NCBI GenBank assembly: GCA_001799475.1
Contig: MGTN01000127.1
Location: forward strand, 77,060-82,638
From: Desulfovibrionales bacterium GWA2_65_9
GTDB lineage: Bacteria; Desulfobacterota; Desulfovibrionia; Desulfovibrionales; Desulfovibrionaceae
DNA length: 5,579 nt
Direction of reading: 5' to 3'
Below, in pieces: positions 1 through 5,579 of the stretch; position 1 is the stretch's first letter; each line of letters begins with the position of its first letter. The notes beneath the pieces are model-generated. The model ran no database searches. It was not told the origin of the DNA and saw nothing but the letters and a program-made list of their open reading frames with translations. Both the position numbers and the translations under genes were made by a program.

Positions 1-1
1 G

Positions 2-1660
2 GGGCTCGATCTAGCCAAGGCAGTCAGGGAACGCATTGGCGAGCAGACCATCCGCAAGAATGCTGTCCTGGCCGTTGAAGGCATACTATCCGCCAGCCCC
101 GAGTACTTTCGCCCAGGCAGGGTCCATGAGCCGGGAGCCTACGACCCAATGCGCCTGGAGGATTGGGCGGAAGTATCCAGGCAATGGCTTGAGCGGAAAT
201 ACGGCGACCGGGTTGTCAGCGCAGTTCTGCACCTCGACGAGGCCACCCCGCATATCCAGTTTGTGCTTGTGCCCTTGGACGATACCGGCAAGCTCAATTG
301 CCGCGCGCTTTTCGGCGGCAGCCGCCATACTCTTTCCGAGCTTCAAACCGACTATGCCAAGGCCGTGGCTCCTCTGGGCATCCAACGCGGTCTGGAAGGC
401 TCCCGCGCCAAGCACCAAGATGTGTCCAAATTCTATGCCCTCACCCAGGGCGGGGACGCGCCGGAGTTACCTAAACTGACGGGCGTTGATCTGCCGGAAA
501 TGCCCGGAAAGCTCGTCCGTATCTCTGACTCCAAGCTCCAAGACTATGCAATCGCCACGGCGGAGACTGCCGCCAAGGCCCAGCGGGAAATGGCCGCGCC
601 CGTTGTGCAAGCCCTGGCCAGAGAAAACGCCATGCTCAAGAAGCAGTCCGAGGATTTGCGTCGCGCCAACTCCGCCTTGACTCAAGAACGTGACAAGCTG
701 CGCTGTGAAGCGGACAAGGTGCGCGGCATTGACCCGTGCGAGGTTCTCAAGCGCTTGTACGGCGGGCAGGAGACGCCCGACAGCAAGCCGAATTACAAGA
801 GCCGCAAGTTCGAGTTGCCAGACGGGGCAAAGATCGGCGTGACCGGCTCCCTTTGGGTGGACAACTCCACCGGAAAGGGCGGCAAGGGGGCAATCAACCT
901 CGTCATGCGCCTGTCAGGCTATGGGCAGGCTGACTACAAGCAGGCCGTGCGTGAGCTGGCCGAAGCCTTTGGCGAGGGTGATACGACAAAGTGCCTTGCT
1001 GCTGATTATGTGCGGTACGCACCGCAACAGGCCGCAAAAATGACTGAGGCTGCGATTCGTGAGCCGTTCCGAATGCCCGAAGCGGTAGAACGCACCTGGG
1101 AGCGTGCGCGGCACTACCTCTGCGAGGTGCGCAAAATCCCCACTCGTATCGTGGATTGGGCGCACGAGAAAGGGCTTGTGTTCAGCGACAATCGTGGGAA
1201 CTGCGTGTTTGCACGGGACAAGGACTCCGGCGTGTTTAAGCGTGGCACAGGAGCGCAGCCGTTCAAGCAAACATTGGGGCAGGGAGGCTTGCCCTTTGTG
1301 CTGCCGGGCACTGAAAACAAGGTGTACGTGACGGAAGCGCCCATTGATGCCCTGAGCCTGAAGCTGGTGGCTCCAGAGTGCTCCATCCTGGCCACGGGCG
1401 GTAATATGCCTGTGGAGCGCCTCAAGCCCTATCTGGACGGCAAGGAGGTGCTGCTTGCGCAGGACAGGGACGCCGCAGGTGATGAGCAGGCGCAGCGCAT
1501 CAGGAAGCTGTACCCGGAAGCCAGGCGCGTGTTGCCGGAGCAGGGGAAGGATTGGAACGAGCAGGTGCGGTTGCACTTCGAGCAGCAGACTCGGGCACAG
1601 AAGACAGAGCGTTCAGAGCCCGCCAGGGGCAGGAGCCGGGAGCGAAGCAGGGGAATGTAG
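2..1660 (+). CDS. MobV/Pre-type relaxase fused to a Toprim (primase-like) domain, 5' end outside the window
   Basis: Probable conjugal relaxase that nicks one strand at an oriT and pilots it into the recipient. The reading frame is open to the left edge, so about 552 residues are visible and the true start is outside; the ATG at 149 is internal. Numbering from the edge, residues 19-36 (RKNAVLAVEG, then SPEYF) and the HLDEATPHI motif at 77-85 are typical of the Pre/Mob (MobV) family. H77, E80 and H84 match its metal-binding residues; the nucleophile of motif I is not visible. Residues 189-241 look coiled-coil. Residues 244-324 resemble a CHC2 primase finger (GSLWVDN, GKGGKGAINLVMRLSG, then an AVRELAEAFG helix) but lack its cysteines. 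Residues 352-430 resemble DUF3991. Residues 440-499 form a Toprim fold with the acidic residues E445 (VYVTEAPIDAL) and D488/D490 (DRDAAGD). The last 25 residues are Arg/Glu-rich. The relaxase call is firm; primase activity is inference. Confidence 0.9.
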   Translation, partial: GLDLAKAVRERIGEQTIRKNAVLAVEGILSASPEYFRPGRVHEPGAYDPMRLEDWAEVSRQWLERKYGDRVVSAVLHLDEATPHIQFVLVPLDDTGKLNCRALFGGSRHTLSELQTDYAKAVAPLGIQRGLEGSRAKHQDVSKFYALTQGGDAPELPKLTGVDLPEMPGKLVRISDSKLQDYAIATAETAAKAQREMAAPVVQALARENAMLKKQSEDLRRANSALTQERDKLRCEADKVRGIDPCEVLKRLYGGQETPDSKPNYKSRKFELPDGAKIGVTGSLWVDNSTGKGGKGAINLVMRLSGYGQADYKQAVRELAEAFGEGDTTKCLAADYVRYAPQQAAKMTEAAIREPFRMPEAVERTWERARHYLCEVRKIPTRIVDWAHEKGLVFSDNRGNCVFARDKDSGVFKRGTGAQPFKQTLGQGGLPFVLPGTENKVYVTEAPIDALSLKLVAPECSILATGGNMPVERLKPYLDGKEVLLAQDRDAAGDEQAQRIRKLYPEARRVLPEQGKDWNEQVRLHFEQQTRAQKTERSEPARGRSRERSRGM

Positions 1661-1686
1661 CTCACCAGTAGGAAAGAGAGCAGGGA

Positions 1687-1715
1687 GCCGGGGGATCATC
1701 CCGGCCTTTTGTTTT
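1687..1715 (+). terminator. Rho-independent terminator of the relaxase gene
   Basis: A perfect 6-bp GC stem (GCCGGG at 1687-1692 with CCCGGC at 1700-1705) closes a 7-nt loop and is followed by CTTTTGTTTT. It starts 27 bases after the relaxase stop codon. The T-tract lies only on the plus-strand side, so it should stop relaxase transcription but not the opposing DUF927 transcript. Confidence 0.8.
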
Positions 1716-1739
1716 GGTCGGTCCCCTGTCAGAGAGCTT

Positions 1740-1922
1740 ACCCTTGGGATATAGCACGTAACCATTGTAACCAGCGTAACCCTTAGTGCCTCTTAATCCT
1801 TTGAGTTACAGGCATAATCTGAGTGAAGTAACGTGTAACTTCGGGTACGGTTACGGAGTTACTTGTTTCCTACTGGCTGGACTGCGAAATAAACTTTCTA
1901 TATCATGTGGTTATGCGGTTAC
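1740..1922. repeat. GTAAC/GTTAC pentamer repeat field (possible iterons or origin)
   Basis: Nine exact copies of GTAAC or its complement GTTAC lie in about 165 bases. GTAAC starts at 1758, 1767, 1776, 1828 and 1835; GTTAC starts at 1805, 1850, 1858 and 1918; a variant GTTAT is at 1910. The first three are direct repeats of GTAACC at an exact 9-bp period (consensus cGTAACCAn). Later copies are 7-8 bp apart in pairs and switch orientation. The last two overlap the 3' end of the DUF927 gene, whose TAA stop codon lies inside the GTTAT variant. The field fills the gap between two converging genes and contains no convincing ORF. Iterated short sites beside a helicase gene are typical of initiator-binding origins, as with the P4 alpha protein. 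Binding by the local ATPase or helix-turn-helix proteins is inference; a regulatory role is the alternative. Confidence 0.65.
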
Positions 1923-3800
1923 GTCGTTTGGAGTTTCTTCGAATGGTGAATCCTCAAGGTTGTCTGCCAGGATTGATGCCTTGATCGTATAGAATCGTGC
2001 GGTTGTCCTCTCACGCGACAGTTTATGCACCTTGGCGAAATCTTGGTTTTTACCGGGAACCAAGTGCCCCCGCTCAAGCAAGTGCCGGGCGATTATCTTG
2101 TGGTCTCCTCCGTTGCAGAGTTCAGACTTGAAGACCCCCGGATATACAAGGTACAAGACGTTCTCTCCCTCATTTCTTCGATAGCCCGCCCGATTGGCAA
2201 TGCGTTCCCCGTCTTCCTTGCCCCAAGTTTCAAACCGGCTTGCTCCATGTATTGCGAGGAAGTCGCGCACCCTGGCGAGCGCCGCGTATGCCTCAGCCGA
2301 TCCAAAGCCACCGCGTGAGGCCACCCAATCCCAAAAGCAAACCGTGCACGCCCAGAGTGCAGAGCCGGACCGCCAAGGGAGAATACCCATCTCCACTGCG
2401 AGTTCACCGGCAGCGGCGGCCAAGCCGAAGCGCTTGGCCACGCGCTTCACCTGACCATCGGCATGCTGTGGGCAAGCCTCTGATTCAAACCGTTGGAGCC
2501 ATGTACGGGCGCGCACCACGAAATTCGCCAAATCAGCAGTCAGCAGCTCAAGGTATCTTCGGAAAGGAGCACCATAGCAGACCACCGACACCCGGTTGAG
2601 ATGCTCCGAGAACGCCTTGCCATCTATGAACCCGTGCAACGTCTCGAACGCCCCCATCCCTTTGCCAGCATCCGCAAGGATGTCCACGATCCGCACGGAT
2701 TGGCCCGCCATGAAACGCTGGTTCTTGTCCTCCCGCACTTTCTGCTCAAAGGTCAGCTCACCCGTGCTGAGGAAAACGGTTCGCCAGAAGTGCATGGGGC
2801 GTGAAGATCCATCTTTGCGTGCACGGCCTTTGCCTTGTCCGTTGGCAAGCATGTAGGCGATGTTCGCAGCAGCGCTTGGCGCCACCTGGCCGAGTTCATC
2901 CAGGCACAGGAGGGCATCATTATGCATAGGGGCTATGGCTTCCAATGAGTTGTCTGTTGTGCGCCATGACCGTACAAACCCCGCAGGCCCACCGCCTCCA
3001 CAGACACTTCCGGCAGCCATCAAGAGGGTACTTTTCCCTACACTGGAATTCCCCGTGAAATGGAAGCCGCCCGATTCTTGGCCGAATGGCTGAAGGAGCG
3101 GCCCGAGGAAGGCCGATGACAAGGCCAGGGCCAAGCGTGAGTTGCCTTCCCCAAGGCGTCCTATTTCATCTTGCCACTCCCCGAGCGCACCTTTGACTCG
3201 GAACGGGGTTTCGCTTGTCGGGCCTTGATGGATAATCTCCTCGCCGTTTTCTGGGCCATATGACGAGTCGGGTAGGACAAACTTCGGGCCGTGCCAGCCG
3301 GTGCTGTGCATGCAACGCAGGAACCGCTCTGGCCTGGCCGTCATGAGATACTCATAGAGCCGTTTGGAACCGTTCACGCCGAGTTTTAGCCCCATCCTCA
3401 GAAGGGCTTCCCGGTAGGCGCTGCCAGTACCCGCCATCATACTCATGGGCATTACCCATTGGAGAGTTTCTCCAAGCGGATTCTGCACTGCCAAGTACAA
3501 GCCCCATTCGCCGTTGGCATCTCTGGTCTGCGCGATCACGTCCAGAGGTGAAGAGAACCAGACAAGCCGAGACTCGTCGCTATTCCGTTCAAACTCTCGA
3601 TATAAAACACCTTCGGAGTTTGAAACGAATTGACTCTTGCCCGGTGCACTCGGGCGAGGTTCGGTTAGCTGGTCGGCATTTCGTCCCGTTTCATTTCCTT
3701 GGGTCTTGGTCTGAAGTATCAGGGGGCTCTGTGTGCCTCTCTGCTCTTGGCCCTGCGAGGTGTCTGGCAACACCTCCAGGGTTTTTTCTTTGTCCTCCAT
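1911..3800 (-). CDS. DUF927-family P-loop ATPase, probable replicative helicase of the element
   Basis: A 629-residue protein of the DUF927 family found in phages, plasmids and genomic islands, probably a DNA helicase acting in replication of the element. Walker A is GNSSVGKS at residues 250-257, Walker B is ALLCLDE at 296-302 (D301, E302), and a sensor-like FLSTGE lies at 343-348 with an RFMAGQSVRI segment behind it (362-371) that could hold an arginine finger. Residues 1-55 are polar, Gln/Thr-rich and probably disordered. No zinc finger or Toprim domain precedes the ATPase, although DUF927 proteins often come with a primase module; here that module may be the relaxase tail encoded opposite. 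The ATG at 3800 is preceded by AGGGGG, which overlaps the stop codon of the upstream helix-turn-helix gene, so the two are surely cotranscribed. The gene ends within the GTAAC repeat field. The family call is firm; helicase function is inferred. Confidence 0.88.
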   Translation of the reverse strand: MEDKEKTLEVLPDTSQGQEQRGTQSPLILQTKTQGNETGRNADQLTEPRPSAPGKSQFVSNSEGVLYREFERNSDESRLVWFSSPLDVIAQTRDANGEWGLYLAVQNPLGETLQWVMPMSMMAGTGSAYREALLRMGLKLGVNGSKRLYEYLMTARPERFLRCMHSTGWHGPKFVLPDSSYGPENGEEIIHQGPTSETPFRVKGALGEWQDEIGRLGEGNSRLALALSSAFLGPLLQPFGQESGGFHFTGNSSVGKSTLLMAAGSVCGGGGPAGFVRSWRTTDNSLEAIAPMHNDALLCLDELGQVAPSAAANIAYMLANGQGKGRARKDGSSRPMHFWRTVFLSTGELTFEQKVREDKNQRFMAGQSVRIVDILADAGKGMGAFETLHGFIDGKAFSEHLNRVSVVCYGAPFRRYLELLTADLANFVVRARTWLQRFESEACPQHADGQVKRVAKRFGLAAAAGELAVEMGILPWRSGSALWACTVCFWDWVASRGGFGSAEAYAALARVRDFLAIHGASRFETWGKEDGERIANRAGYRRNEGENVLYLVYPGVFKSELCNGGDHKIIARHLLERGHLVPGKNQDFAKVHKLSRERTTARFYTIKASILADNLEDSPFEETPNDVTA

Positions 3801-3808
3801 GTAGCCCC

Positions 3809-4036
3809 CTAATCGAAATCCACAACACCTTGCTCAACGTAGGAACGCAGGTCGCTCAGGCGGTACCTGATGGATCTTGTGCGCGGCAGGCGCACGAACC
3901 TAGGGGGGAGAGCCAGGTAGCGCCTTTGCTGTAAGGTGCGGACACTGAGCCCGATGATGGGGGCCGCTTCCTTTTCGGTAAGGAGCTTGTCATTAGGCTC
4001 TGAATGGGAAGGGGGCAGGGTAATGGGCTTGGACAT
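3809..4036 (-). CDS. AlpA/excisionase-like helix-turn-helix protein (second of a pair)
   Basis: A 75-residue DNA-binding protein of the HTH_17 (MerR-like, AlpA/excisionase) type. Residues 18-70 hold the pattern LLTEKEAAPIIGLSVRTLQ (first two helices), then a basic wing region PPRFVRLPRTRSIRYRLSDL and a short helix. The ATG at 4036 is chosen because GGAGGT sits 4 bases upstream (4041-4046); the frame runs open farther upstream to 4195, but no start there has a comparable site. The stop codon lies 8 bases before the DUF927 start. Such proteins act as recombination directionality factors for tyrosine integrases or as transcription activators of island genes; which role applies here cannot be told from the sequence. 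It is a distant paralogue of the next gene upstream. Confidence 0.85.
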   Translation of the reverse strand: MSKPITLPPSHSEPNDKLLTEKEAAPIIGLSVRTLQQRRYLALPPRFVRLPRTRSIRYRLSDLRSYVEQGVVDFD

Positions 4037-4107
4037 CAAGACCTCCATGGATTTCGTGCGATACTGTCTTTGTGGCTTTGATTGGAAGACATTGCCCTCA
4101 CAGCCTC

Positions 4108-4362
4108 TTACTTGGATTCGAAGCCTCGACCGGTGCTGGAAGGCATTGTTGTTTTTGCAAGGCCGGGGCAGGTATCCGCTGTCAAAACAGTGCAATCGCG
4201 TGCAAATTCAAGAAGATCTGAAGAGTCGTAGAGAACTCTTCGCCCTCCAATCTTTTGGAATTTTGGGCCACAGCCTCGGCAACGCCAGGCTTCGAGGGTC
4301 CCAGGTTGAAGGCGGAGATAGGCGGCAGCTTCCTTGGTGGTGAGCTTTGAACTGGGGTGCAT
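4108..4362 (-). CDS. AlpA/excisionase-like helix-turn-helix protein (first of a pair)
   Basis: An 84-residue HTH_17-type protein. LTTKEAAAYLRLQPGTLEAWR near the N-terminus is the winged helix-turn-helix core, followed by the wing PKFQKIGGRRVLYDSSDLLEFAR. About 25 C-terminal residues beyond the fold are Thr/Ser/Gly-rich and not recognisable. The ATG at 4362 is supported by AAAGGAGG at 4371-4378 with an 8-base spacer, which excludes the longer start at 4401. It lies 71 bases ahead of the second helix-turn-helix gene on the same strand and is probably first in the operon with that gene and DUF927. Likely role is excisionase or regulator, possibly autoregulating through the inverted repeats in its leader. 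Family assignment is good; the specific role is unknown. Confidence 0.85.
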   Translation of the reverse strand: MHPSSKLTTKEAAAYLRLQPGTLEAWRCRGCGPKFQKIGGRRVLYDSSDLLEFARDCTVLTADTCPGLAKTTMPSSTGRGFESK

Positions 4363-4386
4363 AGTGTATTCCTCCTTTGCATGTAG

Positions 4387-4403
4387 GGATAGCAAAGCCA
4401 TCC
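4387..4403. promoter_or_regulatory. Imperfect inverted repeat in the leader of the helix-turn-helix operon
   Basis: GGATAGC and GCCATCC flank AAA, pairing at six of seven positions. It lies 24 bases upstream of the first helix-turn-helix gene, just outside its ribosome binding site. A second small palindrome, CACA-ATA-TGTG, sits at 4422-4432. Either could be an operator or, for the first, an mRNA hairpin. No convincing -35/-10 pair was found between 4363 and 4472. Confidence 0.3.
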
Positions 4404-4472
4404 AGGCTGCTTAGAGGTAGACACAATATGTGAATGGAATAAAAATACTTTTCTGAAATAGTACGAAAACTT

Positions 4473-5216
4473 TTAGTCGCTTCCTAGGGAGAACTCCTCA
4501 GCGTTAGCTAGGTCGAGAAATGGTTGAGCCGGACCCCTGCGCGATAAATTCATTGCCGCTCCCTCCTGAAGGAAATAGTCCGCGAGAGAAAGTAACTGGG
4601 GCAAGTCTTCACTTAAACATAACGCATCCAAGTGAGGACAGAATAGAAAGTTTTCAGACTCTGGTCTTATGTCATCATAGTGTTCTGGCCTCATTATCCC
4701 GAAAGCTACAAGCGCAGCCCACAAGTGGACAACTGGCCTATATTGTGGCCAAATATTATTACGAATATTCCTTGTTGACATGTTACATGGCAGCACCTCT
4801 CCATTCTTTTCGCGATCCAAATACATAGTACTTATCAGTTTTATAGCTTCAGATATTGATCCGCGTTTTTTTGCTAATAGAAAATATATTAAACCTGTAA
4901 TGAACCCCATAAACCTTCTCCTGAATAGCTCTCCAAGAAAGTCATTTGACTTAGAAATTATTGTTGTATTTATGAAGTCTTGGTAGCCGAGTTCATTGTG
5001 CAACATGCGACCAATGGCAATCCCAAAGTCTTCGTACTGTTTTTTTGTCACAAAACTATCGTGTAGCACATTAACTTTTGTACTTTCAGCTGCATTATCA
5101 ATGCAAAAATAGTAGTATGCCTTCTTTGCTTTCGCATGTGATTCTGGAAAGTGCATATATGCTGCAACGTATGACCGTGCTTCTTGCTGGCTATGGTTTG
5201 AAAGATCATGACGCAC
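4473..5216 (-). CDS. Uncharacterised AT-rich protein between integrase and regulators
   Basis: I do not recognise this 247-residue protein. The GTG start at 5216 is chosen because a perfect GGAGGTGA (5219-5226) lies just upstream; a TTG four codons earlier would place that site inside the gene. The N-terminal third is Tyr- and Lys-rich (KAKKAYYYF). A segment at about residues 105-114 (FITGLIYFLL) is hydrophobic but flanked by many charges, so it may be a buried helix rather than a membrane span. At about residues 155-172 lies RNIRNNIWPQYRPVVHLWAA, a Trp/Arg/His-rich block that looks like a conserved core. The C-terminal part is Leu-rich and soluble. No catalytic motif, signal peptide or helix-turn-helix is evident. 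Base composition is clearly more AT-rich than the relaxase and DUF927 genes, which suggests separate acquisition. Position next to the integrase fits cargo, possibly defence or maintenance, but nothing in the sequence proves it. Confidence 0.75.
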   Translation of the reverse strand: MRHDLSNHSQQEARSYVAAYMHFPESHAKAKKAYYYFCIDNAAESTKVNVLHDSFVTKKQYEDFGIAIGRMLHNELGYQDFINTTIISKSNDFLGELFRRRFMGFITGLIYFLLAKKRGSISEAIKLISTMYLDREKNGEVLPCNMSTRNIRNNIWPQYRPVVHLWAALVAFGIMRPEHYDDIRPESENFLFCPHLDALCLSEDLPQLLSLADYFLQEGAAMNLSRRGPAQPFLDLANAEEFSLGSD

Positions 5217-5218
5217 TG

Positions 5219-5226
5219 TCACCTCC
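5219..5226 (-). promoter_or_regulatory. Ribosome binding site that fixes the GTG start at 5216
   Basis: GGAGGTGA on the minus strand matches the 16S rRNA anti-Shine-Dalgarno sequence fully. The GGAGG core ends 5 bases before GTG at 5216. It includes part of the alternative TTG start codon region at 5228, which argues against that upstream start. Confidence 0.7.
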
Positions 5227-5243
5227 AATTACTTCCACTAATG

Positions 5244-5272
5244 TATATATCCGCATACAGCGTGGAGATCAA
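5244..5272 (-). promoter_or_regulatory. Sigma-70-like promoter for the AT-rich uncharacterised gene
   Basis: On the minus strand TTGATC (5267-5272) and TATATA (5244-5249) are separated by exactly 17 bases; each matches four of six consensus positions. A start of transcription near 5237 would give a leader of about 20 bases holding the ribosome binding site. The -35 element overlaps the integrase TGA stop codon, so the gene could be expressed independently of the integrase. Confidence 0.5.
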
Positions 5273-5579
5273 ATTTTTAGTATATCAGTGTTTGCTCGTG
5301 ACTCTATTTGGAATTCATTCAGTAAACTGCTGATGCTGTTCGCCGCACTCTTCAGCGCTCCATCTTCCAGATGCGCATAGCGCTGAGTGAGTTGAGGGCT
5401 CTTGTGGGTGAGAAGCTTTTGCACGATTGAAAGCGGGACGCCATTGGACACGGCCACGCTGGCGAAGGTGTGCCGCAGACCGTGGAGAGGCCGGAAGTCC
5501 TTATCCAGCCCCGCAGCTCTCTTGATCCTGTTGACCTGTTTGTTGATGTCTGTGAGCTGGCTAACGCCGTCCCTGCCAG
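5269..5579 (-). CDS. int: Tyrosine recombinase/integrase, C-terminal part only
   Basis: The frame is open to the right edge, leaving 102 residues of a phage-type integrase that would catalyse site-specific integration and excision of the element. The catalytic box HGLRHTFAS supplies the HxxR residues at about residues 36-44 of the visible part. The LLTHKSPQLTQRYAHL block supplies the second conserved histidine and the tyrosine nucleophile (RYAHL). The first catalytic arginine and the DNA-binding N-terminal domain are outside the window. The last 25 residues, after the tyrosine, use more AT-rich codons than the catalytic part. It is transcribed toward the AT-rich gene, 52 bases away. The GTG at 5457 is internal and not the start. 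Family assignment is firm; attachment sites are not visible. Confidence 0.93.
   Translation of the reverse strand, partial: GRDGVSQLTDINKQVNRIKRAAGLDKDFRPLHGLRHTFASVAVSNGVPLSIVQKLLTHKSPQLTQRYAHLEDGALKSAANSISSLLNEFQIESRANTDILKI

Noticed and set aside
2..148. Origin of transfer next to the relaxase
   Set aside because: MobV oriT sites normally lie upstream of the mob start, which is outside the window; these bases are coding.
36..479. Plus-strand open frame of 147 codons at the left edge
   Set aside because: It overlaps the relaxase in another frame, and the Mob motifs are all in the frame beginning at base 2.
914..1576. Long minus-strand open frame (220 codons) inside the relaxase gene
   Set aside because: It is the antisense of a gene with clear relaxase and Toprim motifs; its translation shows no recognisable domain and no ribosome site was evident.
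1740..1922. CRISPR array
   Set aside because: The repeated unit is only 5-6 bases, its spacing varies from 7 to over 20 bases and the orientation changes, so it does not have the repeat-spacer form.
2025..3093. Several plus-strand open frames of 77-119 codons
   Set aside because: They are antisense to the DUF927 gene, low in recognisable features and explained by high GC content.
4037..4195. Longer start for the second helix-turn-helix gene (128 residues)
   Set aside because: The extension overlaps the end of the first helix-turn-helix gene, has no family resemblance, and a strong ribosome site precedes ATG 4036.
4433..4472. Terminator after the AT-rich gene
   Set aside because: The only pairing (GTTTTC with GAAAAG) is weak, AT-only apart from one pair and has a mismatch; the T-rich run after it is not convincing.

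Overview
The window looks like the core of a compact integrative and mobilizable element, or a plasmid-like genomic island, in a fairly GC-rich proteobacterium. The combination of a MobV relaxase carrying a primase-like tail, a DUF927 ATPase and AlpA-like DNA-binding proteins recalls islands of Desulfovibrio-type bacteria. That taxonomic guess is inference only, since the window has no rRNA, tRNA or core gene to anchor it.

Layout: (1) 2-1660, plus strand, a relaxase open at the left edge, with an N-terminal MobV/Pre-type mobilization domain, a coiled coil, a zinc-less CHC2-like segment, a DUF3991-like segment and a C-terminal Toprim fold. A rho-independent terminator follows. (2) 1740-1922, a repeat field with nine exact GTAAC/GTTAC pentamers and one variant, opening with three copies at an exact 9-bp period. 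It lies between the converging relaxase and DUF927 genes and is the best candidate for an origin or an initiator-binding region. (3) 1911-4362, minus strand, a likely operon of two tandem small helix-turn-helix proteins followed by a DUF927 P-loop ATPase that has no primase domain of its own. (4) 4473-5216, minus strand, an AT-rich gene of unknown function with its own likely promoter. (5) 5269-5579, minus strand, the C-terminal catalytic part of a tyrosine recombinase cut by the right edge.

How the parts may work together (inference): the integrase moves the element in and out of the chromosome, and the helix-turn-helix proteins act as excisionase or regulators. The DUF927 ATPase would act as the helicase at the GTAAC repeats. 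The relaxase would nick and pilot the element for conjugal transfer, and its Toprim tail could supply primers in the recipient or at the origin. The AT-rich gene between integrase and regulators occupies a place where such islands often carry cargo. Its function cannot be read from sequence, and it is the least explained gene here.
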